Assembly: GCA_017482355.1 (NCBI GenBank)
Contig: JAFUNJ010000007.1
Span: 1 to 64,000 of the forward strand
DNA from: Clostridia bacterium
GTDB lineage: Bacteria > Bacillota > Clostridia > Oscillospirales > CAG-272
DNA: 64,000 nucleotides
Reading direction: 5' to 3'
Below are positions 8,888-16,481 of this stretch, one piece after another. The position numbers and the translations under genes were made by a program. The number at the start of each line of letters is the position of its first letter. Position 1 is the first letter of the stretch. The notes under the pieces are model-generated. The model was not told the DNA's origin and searched no databases. It saw only the letters and a list, made by a program, of their open reading frames with translations.

Positions 8888-9448
8888 ATGACAACCAAAA
8901 AGATTGTGATTACAACATTGATTTCCACCCTTGCAGGTGTGATACTGGTTATGGTTGTTTTTCTTGCCTACTGGGATTATGCGGTGTATAAAGTCGAACA
9001 TGGCGATAAAGCAGACATGCTGATCCATTCTCCTGACGGAAAATACACACTCATTATTGACGAGTGGAACTTTGGATTTGGGGGCGGCCTTGATATATAC
9101 GGAGTTAAGGGTTCGTCGCCGAACCGGATAGAAATATGGCTGGCACCCAAGCTCGGAAGTATAAATACCGACTATGGAACTTCGATATTCAAAGAAAGCA
9201 GATGCGAGATAGAATGGGGCGAAGAATCAATAGTAATAAAATGTTACACCGGCAGAGGCGGTCAGCCGGATGACCCTGCTACGTGGGAGACCCATACTCT
9301 TGATTACCCCGATAACACTTCGATTTACCTTAACCTCGCAGCTCTTGTCGCAGCGATAGCTGCCGTGATCGCCGCAGTCACGCTGCTTATCGTAAAAGCC
9401 GTGCGTAAACGCAAGGTTCGTGAGTGTCTGAACGCTGATCAAAGTTAA
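8888..9448 (+). CDS. Bitopic protein with extracytoplasmic domain
   Basis: A 186-residue protein with an N-terminal membrane helix (about residues 5-28), an extracytoplasmic domain (SPDGKYTLIIDEWNFGFGGG, IEIWLAP, CEIEWGEESIVIKCY) and a C-terminal membrane helix (LVAAIAAVIAAVTLLIVK) followed by a basic tail. The SPDGKYTL start and beta-rich pattern resemble the DUF5412-type proteins of Bacillota, but the match is from memory. A strong AAAGGAGAA site precedes the ATG. It is the last gene of the accessory patch and is followed by a bidirectional terminator. Confidence 0.65.
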   Translation: MTTKKIVITTLISTLAGVILVMVVFLAYWDYAVYKVEHGDKADMLIHSPDGKYTLIIDEWNFGFGGGLDIYGVKGSSPNRIEIWLAPKLGSINTDYGTSIFKESRCEIEWGEESIVIKCYTGRGGQPDDPATWETHTLDYPDNTSIYLNLAALVAAIAAVIAAVTLLIVKAVRKRKVRECLNADQS

Positions 9449-9451
9449 TGA

Positions 9452-9482
9452 AAAAATATCCGCCCATCGGGCGGATATATTT
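9452..9482. terminator. Bidirectional terminator
   Basis: A GC core CCGCCC (9460-9465) and GGGCGG (9469-9474) with a 3-base loop is flanked by A-runs on the left and T-runs on the right. It serves the accessory patch on the plus strand and the gpr-spoIIP operon on the minus strand. Confidence 0.85.
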
Positions 9483-9483
9483 T

Positions 9484-9675
9484 TTACTTGCACATACCGT
9501 TTATTGCATTTTTTGCCTTGCCTGCAAGCTCCTTACAGCGTCCGCGGTCAATGCCGTAGCAGCGTCCGAGAAGCCCCTTGTTTCCTGCGCAGGGCGTCAC
9601 CGTTATTATACCGAGAATGAGCGCAAGAAAGGCGATCATCATCAGTATTTTGATTTCAATACATATAGTTTTCAT
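9484..9675 (-). CDS. Small secreted or membrane peptide in the spoIIP operon
   Basis: A 63-residue protein with an N-terminal hydrophobic segment (about residues 8-27, ILMMIAFLALILGIITV) and a basic, glycine-rich remainder with three cysteines (PCAGN, GRCYG, GRCKEL) and a fourth in the last residues (GMCK). I do not recognise a family. GGGGAG precedes its ATG, which lies 3 bases after the spoIIP stop, so it is almost certainly co-transcribed with gpr and spoIIP and probably made during sporulation. It could be a secreted, disulfide-containing peptide or a small membrane protein. Confidence 0.65.
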   Translation of the reverse strand: MKTICIEIKILMMIAFLALILGIITVTPCAGNKGLLGRCYGIDRGRCKELAGKAKNAINGMCK

Positions 9676-9678
9676 GCT

Positions 9679-10782
9679 TTACTCCCCGTAAAGCGGAACG
9701 CCCGACAGTATCATTCCGCTTAAAACCTCGCCCAGTATCTCTGTTGCCGCTTTTGCCTCTTCGAGAGTGTTCACACAGGTGCCGACCTCGATGAGCGCTC
9801 CTATATGAGCGTAATGCTGATTATAGGCAGACCGTCTTATCGACATGGGTCTTACTATATTATTCAGTCGGCTTATGAGAAAATGCTGGGCATTTACGGC
9901 GAAAGAGAGATTTCTCCGCCAGCCGTCATGGTCGGCACCTGCTTCATCGGTTCCGACGACGAACATAAGCTGTGCTGTCGGCGTGCTTTCGTCGTATGTA
10001 AGCGTTTTATAGACCGCGGTGTCACCTACAAGCGCGTCGCGGTGTATGTCGAACGTGTATTTTATCGAGGGATACTTTTTCAAATATTCCTTTACGCTCT
10101 TCGCAGAATTTGTATACGCGGTGTTATACGAGCCGTTGTCGTGCATGATCGTACAGTGAACGGTCGGAATTCCGTTTGCATTCAGAATGTCGGTAAGATA
10201 TTTGCCGACGGCGACGACGTTTTTCGTTGTGTCGGTCGAGCGGGGAAGAGAGGAAGCGGAATACGATACCTTGCCTTCCTCGGCGTATCCCTCCGTACCG
10301 TGAGTGTGATAGATGAGCACGAGCGGCTCAGACATATCATATTCGCTTTTTGATGCTTCAAGCGACGCACCGTATGCGGTCAGAAACTTCGAAATGTTTA
10401 TGTCGTATGCGGTCTTGTTTTTGAAATATATCTGATCCGGCATTGGGTTTTTGCTGAGGTCTGTCGCGCTTATTTTCAGCTCGCCCTTCGGGACCGTTAC
10501 GCTTTCGTCCGAGAAGATCGTGTCGTAAATGCCGAGCCCGAGCGGATATTCGCGCTCGAATATTATGTCACGGTATGCGGGAGGAAGCTCCTCCGCTCCG
10601 GCTTCAAGCTCGTCGCGAGTCGGAAGATCCTTTTTGACCGAGAAAGCAAAAAGCCGGTCATAGGAGCTGTAGATCATAATAAAGACCGCGAGAAGCAGTA
10701 TAACTGCCTTTGCGACGAGATCGAAGATCGTGCCGAAATCCGCTTTTTTGCCGAATATGGCGCATAAATTTATTTTTTGCAT
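9679..10782 (-). CDS. spoIIP: Stage II sporulation protein P
   Basis: A 367-residue SpoIIP, the peptidoglycan amidase/endopeptidase of the SpoIID-SpoIIM-SpoIIP engulfment machine, which acts at the septal membrane of the mother cell. An N-terminal membrane helix (about residues 17-42) precedes the catalytic domain. Landmarks are IYHTHGTEGY with a zinc-ligand His, the DIHRDA motif, the FVVGTDE strand and the C-terminal IGALIEVGTCVNT with a conserved Glu. The gene follows gpr by 44 bases, with AAGGAGG before its ATG. The gpr-spoIIP order is the same as in Bacillus subtilis. Confidence 0.93.
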   Translation of the reverse strand: MQKINLCAIFGKKADFGTIFDLVAKAVILLLAVFIMIYSSYDRLFAFSVKKDLPTRDELEAGAEELPPAYRDIIFEREYPLGLGIYDTIFSDESVTVPKGELKISATDLSKNPMPDQIYFKNKTAYDINISKFLTAYGASLEASKSEYDMSEPLVLIYHTHGTEGYAEEGKVSYSASSLPRSTDTTKNVVAVGKYLTDILNANGIPTVHCTIMHDNGSYNTAYTNSAKSVKEYLKKYPSIKYTFDIHRDALVGDTAVYKTLTYDESTPTAQLMFVVGTDEAGADHDGWRRNLSFAVNAQHFLISRLNNIVRPMSIRRSAYNQHYAHIGALIEVGTCVNTLEEAKAATEILGEVLSGMILSGVPLYGE

Positions 10783-10826
10783 GACTGCCCTCCTTTTTAT
10801 ATAAATATATTTGGAGAGCGAGTTCT

Positions 10827-11708
10827 TTATACCGTCAGCGCGATATTAATTGAATGCGACAGCAGCTTTGCCATTTCGTTTATGACGGTGTCTGCGTCCT
10901 TCAGGGTAACGAAGAAGCTTTTTCCGTTTTCAAGCTCTCTTTCGAGCGCGGGTGAAATATCAGTCACCCCTGCGCGTTCAAGCGTTTCAAATACGAGCGT
11001 GGATGAATCGACGACGGTGGGCACGCCTACCGATATTACCGGCACTCCGAGCGTCTTTTTGTCGATGGCACTTCTGCGGTTTCCGATTCCCGAGCCGGGC
11101 ATGATGCCAGTGTTTGCTATTTGCACCGTCGTTCCGAGACGTTCAACGCTTTTTGACGCAAGCGCGTCTACGGCAATCACCGCCGATGCCTCCGATGCCT
11201 TTACCGCTCCGAGAACAACGTCTGCCGCTTCAAGCCCTGTTTCGGCACTTACTCCCGGGGAGAGTGCGCAGGTGCAAAGCGAGCCGAGCTTTTTGAAGAG
11301 GGAAGGGTCGTTTTCCTTTACGTGTCGGTTTGCGCTTATTCCCTTTATTGTGAATGGACCGATGGCATCAGATATCATCTGTCTGTTCCCGAGTCCGACG
11401 ATGAGAACGGTTTTTATCTCTCCAAAAGAGTAAAGGAGTGCCTTTATTTCCTCGCCTATCGCTTTTGCTACCACGTTTCTTTGCTCGTCGCCCAAAAACC
11501 ATATTTTGCCGACTGAAAAGGTCAGATACCGTCCTATCGGCTTGCGAAGAAGCGAAGCGCCCTCCTCGTTCAAAACCGATATTTCCGTAACGGGAACGCC
11601 GCCTTTTTCATATTCGCGTGCCGATATGCCGCGATAAGCGCCGCTTTCTTCTTTCGGGCACGCTTCAAGTGCCATATCGGTTCTCACGTATTTTTGCAAA
11701 CGGCTCAT
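10827..11708 (-). CDS. gpr: Germination protease GPR
   Basis: A 293-residue aspartate-type endopeptidase that degrades small acid-soluble spore proteins at germination. It is made as a zymogen in the forespore, and the propeptide region with VRTDMALEA is visible near the N-terminus. Conserved blocks include VGLGNRQMISDAIGP, VDALASKS, TGIMPGSGIGNRR and GVPTVVDSSTL. I place the start at the ATG ending at 11708, which has GGGAGAA seven bases upstream. An upstream in-frame reading is hydrophobic and unlike the family. Somewhat shorter than Bacillus GPR (about 370), as is common in Clostridia. Confidence 0.93.
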   Translation of the reverse strand: MSRLQKYVRTDMALEACPKEESGAYRGISAREYEKGGVPVTEISVLNEEGASLLRKPIGRYLTFSVGKIWFLGDEQRNVVAKAIGEEIKALLYSFGEIKTVLIVGLGNRQMISDAIGPFTIKGISANRHVKENDPSLFKKLGSLCTCALSPGVSAETGLEAADVVLGAVKASEASAVIAVDALASKSVERLGTTVQIANTGIMPGSGIGNRRSAIDKKTLGVPVISVGVPTVVDSSTLVFETLERAGVTDISPALERELENGKSFFVTLKDADTVINEMAKLLSHSINIALTV

Positions 11709-11740
11709 TTTAATTTCTCCCATGAAGTGCTTTTTTATGA

Positions 11741-11770
11741 TAGTATCTCGCCGAATGTAAAAATAATTCA
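11741..11770 (-). promoter_or_regulatory. Forespore-type (sigma-F/G) promoter of gpr
   Basis: On the minus strand TGAATT (11765-11770), a 17-base spacer and GATACTA (11741-11747) match the sigma-G consensus TGAATA / CATACTA at all but two positions, about 33 bases before the gpr start. gpr is a known sigma-F/G target in Bacillus. No good sigma-A boxes are seen there. Confidence 0.6.
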
Positions 11771-11853
11771 TGACAAAATGCACAAAAAAACAAATCCGTC
11801 GTTGTACAAACAGCCAAAACTTGGATTTTGAAAAAAATAGCTCAAAAATGTTG

Positions 11854-11882
11854 TTGATTAAAATAAATAAAAGTGATATAAT
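11854..11882 (+). promoter_or_regulatory. Promoter of the peptide-binding lipoprotein gene
   Basis: TTGATT (11854-11859), a 17-base spacer and TATAAT (11877-11882), followed by a leader of about 60 bases to the start codon. Confidence 0.65.
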
Positions 11883-11948
11883 GTATAGGTAATAAAATAG
11901 GCATGCCATAGCTATGCCTTTATTCTCTCATGGGGGGACCTCACAAAA

Positions 11949-13718
11949 ATGAAAAAATTAATTGCAGTAATTCTCTCTCTTCTGACCGTTATTCCGATGT
12001 TTGCGGGTTGCGCAAAAGAGAGCGATAACAAAAAGAGCGGGCCTACGATCCCCGTATATATCTCGGGAGAGGTGACTAACTTCGACCCTGCATACGGTAA
12101 TCTTGATCAGACCTCGCAGAAGATAATGTCGCTTCTTTACGAAGGACTCTTCAAGTACGATTCAAACGGTAAAGTTGTAAAGGCGCAGGCGAAGTCCGTT
12201 AAGGTTCTTGATAATCCGAGCAAGAAATACTACGCAATAGAGATCACTCTTAAGGATACGGGCTGGTCTGACGGAATTCCGGTTCAGGCAGGCGATTATA
12301 TCTACGCTTGGAAGCGTATTCTTGAGTCTGATTTCAGAGGCGAAGCTGCAAATATGCTCTTCTGCATAAAGAATGCTAAAAAGGTTCACGACGGTGACGC
12401 TACTATTGACGACCTCGGAATTACCGACGTTTCGTCTAAGATCATCCGCATTGAGTTTGAAGGGCCTACGAACTACGATCTGTTCTACGAGTACCTTGCA
12501 AGCCCGATGCTCGTTCCGCTTCGTGAGTTCCTTGTAGGACGTCTTGAATCCGACTGGTCCTCAAATGCTACGTTTATGGTATCGAACGGACCGTACGCTA
12601 TGCGTGCATATACTGCAGGCGAGTCTATGACTCTTCAGGCAAACTCCTATTATCACGGCAGCGTAAGCGCGTTCCGTCTCAGCATTACCTTCGCAACCAC
12701 GAAGACTCTTGACGATGCTGCGGTTTATAAGCGTTTTGAAGATGGCGAGATCGTTTTCGACGGCGAGATACCGCTCAATAAGAGGGCAGAGCTTGTTAAA
12801 GCAAAGAAGGTTACCGTTAAGGATACGATGTCTATGCTCTCCTGTATTTTCAATACAAAGAGCGAGGTCGTTTCCGATCCCGACGTAAGACGTGCTCTTT
12901 CGCTCGCGGTCGATAGAGAAAAGATTGTTGATACACTTACCTTCGCTAAGCCCGCAAAGGGACTTATAGCGGACGGCGTATTCAATACTACGAACGGCAA
13001 GGGCAAGGCGTCCTTCCGCAGCAAGGGCGAGACGCTCCTTAACTCCAAGGCAAAGCTTTCCGAGGCACAGGCGCTTTTGGCAGATAAGGAACTGGGCGAA
13101 ATAAATCTCGTTGTCCGTGACGACGAAGCCGACAAGGCAGTAGGAGAGTATCTCAAGAAGACCTGGGAAGCTCTCGGATTTACCGTTGTTCTTCATTCTC
13201 TCGGCTCCGTTCCGTACGATGGTCCGAACGAAATCGTTCTTGTGGATGACCAGTATCTTGACGCTTACGAGGGCAAGGACGAGGTTTACGGTGAAACCGA
13301 AGATCCTGCGGTTAAGTTCGACGTAATTCTCGTTGACTACACTATGTTCTCTACCGACGCGTTCGCTAACCTCGCATCCTTCGCAGTTCCCTTTGCAGGC
13401 GGCGCTATGGATATGACGACGGGTCTCTATGAGCTTGAGCCGCACATCAGCGGTTATTCGAATCCCGAGTATGACGCCCTTATCACAAAGGCATACAGCG
13501 AGAAGAATGCAGACAAGAGAGCAACTCTTCTTCATCAGGCAGAAAAGATGCTTCTTGAGGATATGCCCATAATGCCTCTCGTTCAGCTTCAGAGCGGATT
13601 TATTACGAACAAAGATCTTGTCGGAGTGAAGACAAACTATTTCGGTATGCCTGACTTCACCGGTGCAACTCTTAATAACGCAGACAAATATCAGGTAGGA
13701 CAGCAACAGCAGAAATAA
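11949..13718 (+). CDS. Oligopeptide-binding lipoprotein (SBP family 5)
   Basis: A 589-residue extracellular solute-binding protein of the OppA/DppA type. A lipoprotein signal with cysteine in FAGCAKES (about residue 20) tethers it to the outer face of the membrane. The family pattern is clear: a start at NFDPAYGN, a middle KTLDDAAVYK region, VRRALSLAVDREKIV and a C-terminal AEKMLLEDMPIMPL block. It should capture peptides for an ABC importer, but no permease or ATPase lies beside it, so it must share one encoded elsewhere or work alone as a receptor. The start follows GGGGGGAC. The gene has its own promoter. Confidence 0.9.
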   Translation: MKKLIAVILSLLTVIPMFAGCAKESDNKKSGPTIPVYISGEVTNFDPAYGNLDQTSQKIMSLLYEGLFKYDSNGKVVKAQAKSVKVLDNPSKKYYAIEITLKDTGWSDGIPVQAGDYIYAWKRILESDFRGEAANMLFCIKNAKKVHDGDATIDDLGITDVSSKIIRIEFEGPTNYDLFYEYLASPMLVPLREFLVGRLESDWSSNATFMVSNGPYAMRAYTAGESMTLQANSYYHGSVSAFRLSITFATTKTLDDAAVYKRFEDGEIVFDGEIPLNKRAELVKAKKVTVKDTMSMLSCIFNTKSEVVSDPDVRRALSLAVDREKIVDTLTFAKPAKGLIADGVFNTTNGKGKASFRSKGETLLNSKAKLSEAQALLADKELGEINLVVRDDEADKAVGEYLKKTWEALGFTVVLHSLGSVPYDGPNEIVLVDDQYLDAYEGKDEVYGETEDPAVKFDVILVDYTMFSTDAFANLASFAVPFAGGAMDMTTGLYELEPHISGYSNPEYDALITKAYSEKNADKRATLLHQAEKMLLEDMPIMPLVQLQSGFITNKDLVGVKTNYFGMPDFTGATLNNADKYQVGQQQQK

Positions 13719-13725
13719 TAAACGT

Positions 13726-13752
13726 CGGGGAAATCCTTTATGGGTTTCCCCG
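13726..13752 (+). terminator. Possible weak terminator or stabilising hairpin
   Basis: CGGGGAAA (13726-13733) pairs with TTTCCCCG (13745-13752). No long T-run follows, so it may be a leaky terminator or a 3'-end protector between the lipoprotein and DUF4364 genes. Confidence 0.45.
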
Positions 13753-13788
13753 TAATTATCCCAAAATAACAAAAACAAGGAAAATGAA

Positions 13789-14340
13789 ATGCAAAGCCAG
13801 CTTCGCGACAAAAACGATATAAAAATTTTTATATTGCATCTTTTGCGCCATATCAGCTATCCGCTCGACTTCGTCAGTATAAACGATATAGTCGTTCAGG
13901 ATGGCTTTGTCGGCTATTTCGATTTTGTCGAGTGCTTCGCTGAGCTTCTTGAGACGGGAAACGTGCTCGAGCTTCCGACGGGCGAAAACGGTGAGGAGCT
14001 TTATGAGATAACTCCGCAGGGCGCGATCGTCGCCGAGACGCTTGACAGCCGCATTCTTCCTTCAATACGGGAAAAAAGCTTGAAAAGCGCATTGCGGTTC
14101 CTTTCGTTCCGCGAACGCGGCGCAAAGGTCAAGTTTGATTTCGAGCCGCTCCCGAACGGACGATTCATTGCGAAGTGTATTATTACCGAAAAGGACAAGG
14201 AGCTGCTTAACGTCGAGGTGGCGGTCGAAAGCAGCACCCAGCTTGAAAGAATAAGACGTAACTTCTATGATAAGCCCGAGGTCGTTTACCGCGGAATTAT
14301 GGCGGTTTTGACGGGCGAGGTCAATTATCTCATTGAATAA
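13789..14340 (+). CDS. DUF4364 family protein
   Basis: A 183-residue protein of the DUF4364 family, widespread in Clostridia. The N-terminal half (about residues 8-80) looks like a winged-helix domain (DIKIFILHLLRHISYPLDF, then an EITPQGA wing). The C-terminal half is a beta-rich domain ending VAVESSTQLERIRRNF and GEVNYLIE. A DNA-binding regulator is the usual guess, but no target is known. The ATG follows AAGGAAAA. It has a terminator of its own, and transcription may come partly from the lipoprotein gene upstream. Confidence 0.85.
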   Translation: MQSQLRDKNDIKIFILHLLRHISYPLDFVSINDIVVQDGFVGYFDFVECFAELLETGNVLELPTGENGEELYEITPQGAIVAETLDSRILPSIREKSLKSALRFLSFRERGAKVKFDFEPLPNGRFIAKCIITEKDKELLNVEVAVESSTQLERIRRNFYDKPEVVYRGIMAVLTGEVNYLIE

Positions 14341-14360
14341 AGAGGGACTTTATCCCTCTT
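14340..14360 (+). terminator. Terminator after the DUF4364 gene
   Basis: AAGAGGGA (14340-14347) and TCCCTCTT (14353-14360) form a hairpin overlapping the stop codon and followed by TATTTTTACTTT. Confidence 0.8.
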
Positions 14361-14502
14361 TATTTTTACTTTATGAACCTGTTTCGACAAACTTTGTTGA
14401 AATTCAACATAAATTTCCGTGATTATGATGAAAAAATCTAGTTTTTTTATGTTTATTATTAACAAAATTAAAAATAATATTAAAAATTTTGTGAAATCTG
14501 TA

Positions 14503-14530
14503 TTGACAAACGGTTGTTTAGTGGTATAAT
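14503..14530 (+). promoter_or_regulatory. Strong sigma-A promoter of the sigma factor gene
   Basis: Consensus TTGACA (14503-14508) and TATAAT (14525-14530) separated by 16 bases. The about 100 bases upstream are very A/T-rich, resembling an UP element. Confidence 0.8.
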
Positions 14531-14557
14531 TATTGTAACCATTGTCGGAGGAGTATT

Positions 14558-15103
14558 TTGTTTCCCGAACTTATCACAGCGGCAAAAAACGGCGATGAAG
14601 GCGCGTTCTCAGAGCTTTGCGAGAAGTATAAACCCTTAATTGAGAATATGACCGACAGATACATAACGCGTCTGAATGCTATCATCCAAGACAAGGACGA
14701 CCTGCGCCAGGAGGCGACGGTTGCCTTTTATCGCGCCGTTACGACCTTTGATATGAGTCAGGACAAGGTTTCCTTCGGGCTTTATGCGAAGATCTGTATA
14801 AGGAATAGAATGGTTTCGCTTATACGCCGTGCAAATAAGAAATCGTCTCCTAAAACCGTTACTGCCCATAAGGAAGAGGGCAGGCGTATCGGAGATCGGG
14901 TACTTGATTTTTCGGAGCTTCTTTCGGTATCCGAAAAGGTGCTGAGCAAAAGGGAAGGGCTTGTGTTTTCCCTTTATATCGGCGGAAAGACCTATAAAGA
15001 GATCTCCGAGCTTCTTCACGTGACCGAAAAATCGGTCGATAATGCGCTCTTCCGCGCGAAATCGAAGATAAAGAGACACTATAACGACGTCAATATGCCC
15101 TGA
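14558..15103 (+). CDS. Small sigma-70 family sigma factor (SigH-like)
   Basis: A 181-residue RNA polymerase sigma factor. The region-2 helix set is seen at about residues 20-85 (LRQEATVAFYRAVTTFD, the region 2.2 core-binding segment, then IRNRMVSLIRRANKK). Region 4 is at about 120-175 with a helix-turn-helix (GKTYKEISELLHVTEKSVDNALFRAKSKIK). The protein resembles a shortened SigH/Spo0H rather than an ECF factor. The start is TTG at 14558 with CGGAGGAG optimally placed. No anti-sigma gene is adjacent; a zinc-ribbon gene follows by 109 bases. Confidence 0.82.
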   Translation: MFPELITAAKNGDEGAFSELCEKYKPLIENMTDRYITRLNAIIQDKDDLRQEATVAFYRAVTTFDMSQDKVSFGLYAKICIRNRMVSLIRRANKKSSPKTVTAHKEEGRRIGDRVLDFSELLSVSEKVLSKREGLVFSLYIGGKTYKEISELLHVTEKSVDNALFRAKSKIKRHYNDVNMP

Positions 15104-15212
15104 TAGCTTAAGTAAAGCGTTGTATCAATTTTATCTGATTTTGATGTAAAGATGGCGGTGACACCCCGTCCGAGGGCAAAAAATATTTACCACATTAAAG
15201 CGAGGTAGCAAA

Positions 15213-15488
15213 ATGTACGAAGACAAGACTCTTAAGTGTAAAGACTGCGGAAACGAATTCGTTTTCACCGCAGGCGAGCAGGAGTTCTATGCAGAGCGTG
15301 GCTTCCAGAACGAGCCCCAAAGATGCAAGCCCTGTCGTGATGCACGAAAGAATGCCGGTCAGGCAAGAAAGGAATTCTTCACTGCTGTTTGTGCAAACTG
15401 CGGCGGCGAAGCTAAAGTTCCGTTCGAGCCCAAGAACGACAGACCCGTATACTGCAGCGAGTGCTACGCTGCTATGAAGCAGCAGTAA
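15213..15488 (+). CDS. Zinc-ribbon protein with two CxxC pairs per half
   Basis: A 91-residue protein made of two zinc-ribbon-like halves: CKDCGNEF with CKPC, and CANCGGEA with CSEC. The FTAGEQEFYAERGF stretch after the first pair is typical of the Clostridial probable-zinc-ribbon family. It probably binds nucleic acid or protein; its function is unknown. GCGAGG precedes the ATG. It lies downstream of the small sigma factor gene and may be read from that promoter, which raises the question of a functional link. Confidence 0.8.
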   Translation: MYEDKTLKCKDCGNEFVFTAGEQEFYAERGFQNEPQRCKPCRDARKNAGQARKEFFTAVCANCGGEAKVPFEPKNDRPVYCSECYAAMKQQ

Positions 15489-15534
15489 TTTGCCTTTTTC
15501 CGGGTGTCCCGAAGAACTGTGTTTTTCAAGATAG

Positions 15535-15554
15535 AATCCGACTTCGGTCGGATT
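15535..15554 (+). terminator. Terminator with UUCG tetraloop
   Basis: AATCCGAC (15535-15542), loop TTCG and GTCGGATT (15547-15554), followed by TTCTCTTTTC. A textbook intrinsic terminator for the sigma/zinc-ribbon genes. Confidence 0.85.
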
Positions 15555-15566
15555 TTCTCTTTTCTA

Positions 15567-15595
15567 TTGCATTTTGAGAAAAAATAGTATATAAT
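15567..15595 (+). promoter_or_regulatory. Promoter of the multi-helix membrane protein gene
   Basis: TTGCAT (15567-15572), 17-base spacer, TATAAT (15590-15595), 44 bases before the start codon. Confidence 0.7.
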
Positions 15596-15639
15596 GTTGT
15601 GGTAGCCCTTATGGGCAATACTGAAAGGTTAGTTTTTTA

Positions 15640-16446
15640 ATGGGTAGAAGAAATAAATATAGGAATCTCGGCGTTGTGCTCGTTTCCTTTACAGCGATAT
15701 TTGCAGTAATAGCAATGATATTTGAAACCGTATGCATACTGTTTGGATACGACCCGGTAATGCACGTTTTTAAGCTCGGAAGCAAGCTCGGCTCGGCGTC
15801 GGTCGCTGCGCTGTTTGTTCTTTCGATAGCTGCGGTTACGCTCGCAATATGCGTCGGAAAGCTCGGAAAGATGCGTACAAAGACGCATAACGGCGGTATA
15901 GGTGACGTTATTTCGTCTGTTGGCGGATTTGCAATGGCGGCTTCGTCGGTTATGTTCCTGATCGAATCGTGGGGAACAGCCGGTCTGCTTAAGATTTTTT
16001 CGATAATTCTAGTTGTACTTTCTATTCCGGTGGCGCTGTATTTCTTGCTCGGAACCGAGAAGAACGACCGTCTGACTACGGTACTTTCGTTCTTCCCGCC
16101 GATATGGAACGCAGCTTGTCTTATCCGCCTTTACTTCGATTCCGAAGCGGCGATAAACGACCCTGTCAGAATACTTCTTCAGGTCACTCTTGTGTCGGTT
16201 ATGCTTGCGCTTATGTACGATCTTAAGCTTCGTACGATGGGAACGGGAAAGATAATGTTTACGGTAACCGCATCGCTTTCGACGGTGCTTGCCTGCGCGT
16301 CTTTTATGTCGATAATGCTCTTATTTGTGGTTTGGAAGGAATGTACTATCGCAGATCTGCTTTTGTCGACGGGAATACTTCTTATAACACTCTATCATCT
16401 TATACGCCTTAACGGATATTATAAGCCGATAAAAGAAAGAGATTAA
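15640..16446 (+). CDS. Multi-helix membrane protein, family unknown
   Basis: A 268-residue integral membrane protein with about eight helices (for example residues 10-33, 51-72, 91-110, 117-137, 185-200, 206-225 and 231-250). No transporter signature, nucleotide-binding motif or catalytic motif is visible. Proteins of this general look are common and unannotated in Clostridia. It has its own promoter and terminator and so forms a single-gene unit. The start codon is preceded by a weak GAAAGGT site. Confidence 0.65.
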   Translation: MGRRNKYRNLGVVLVSFTAIFAVIAMIFETVCILFGYDPVMHVFKLGSKLGSASVAALFVLSIAAVTLAICVGKLGKMRTKTHNGGIGDVISSVGGFAMAASSVMFLIESWGTAGLLKIFSIILVVLSIPVALYFLLGTEKNDRLTTVLSFFPPIWNAACLIRLYFDSEAAINDPVRILLQVTLVSVMLALMYDLKLRTMGTGKIMFTVTASLSTVLACASFMSIMLLFVVWKECTIADLLLSTGILLITLYHLIRLNGYYKPIKERD

Positions 16447-16449
16447 TAA

Positions 16450-16475
16450 AAAATCCACCCGTTCGGGTGGATTTT
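16450..16475. terminator. Bidirectional terminator between convergent genes
   Basis: AAAATCCACCC (16450-16460), loop GTTC, GGGTGGATTTT (16465-16475). It serves the membrane protein gene and the convergent AraC gene. A near-copy ends the other AraC gene at 56141-56167. Confidence 0.85.
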
Positions 16476-16481
16476 GCGTTT

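Noticed and set aside
9448-9723. Plus-strand frame of 91 codons starting inside the stop of the preceding gene
   Set aside because: It begins inside the bidirectional terminator, has no binding site and conflicts with the better supported minus-strand peptide and spoIIP.
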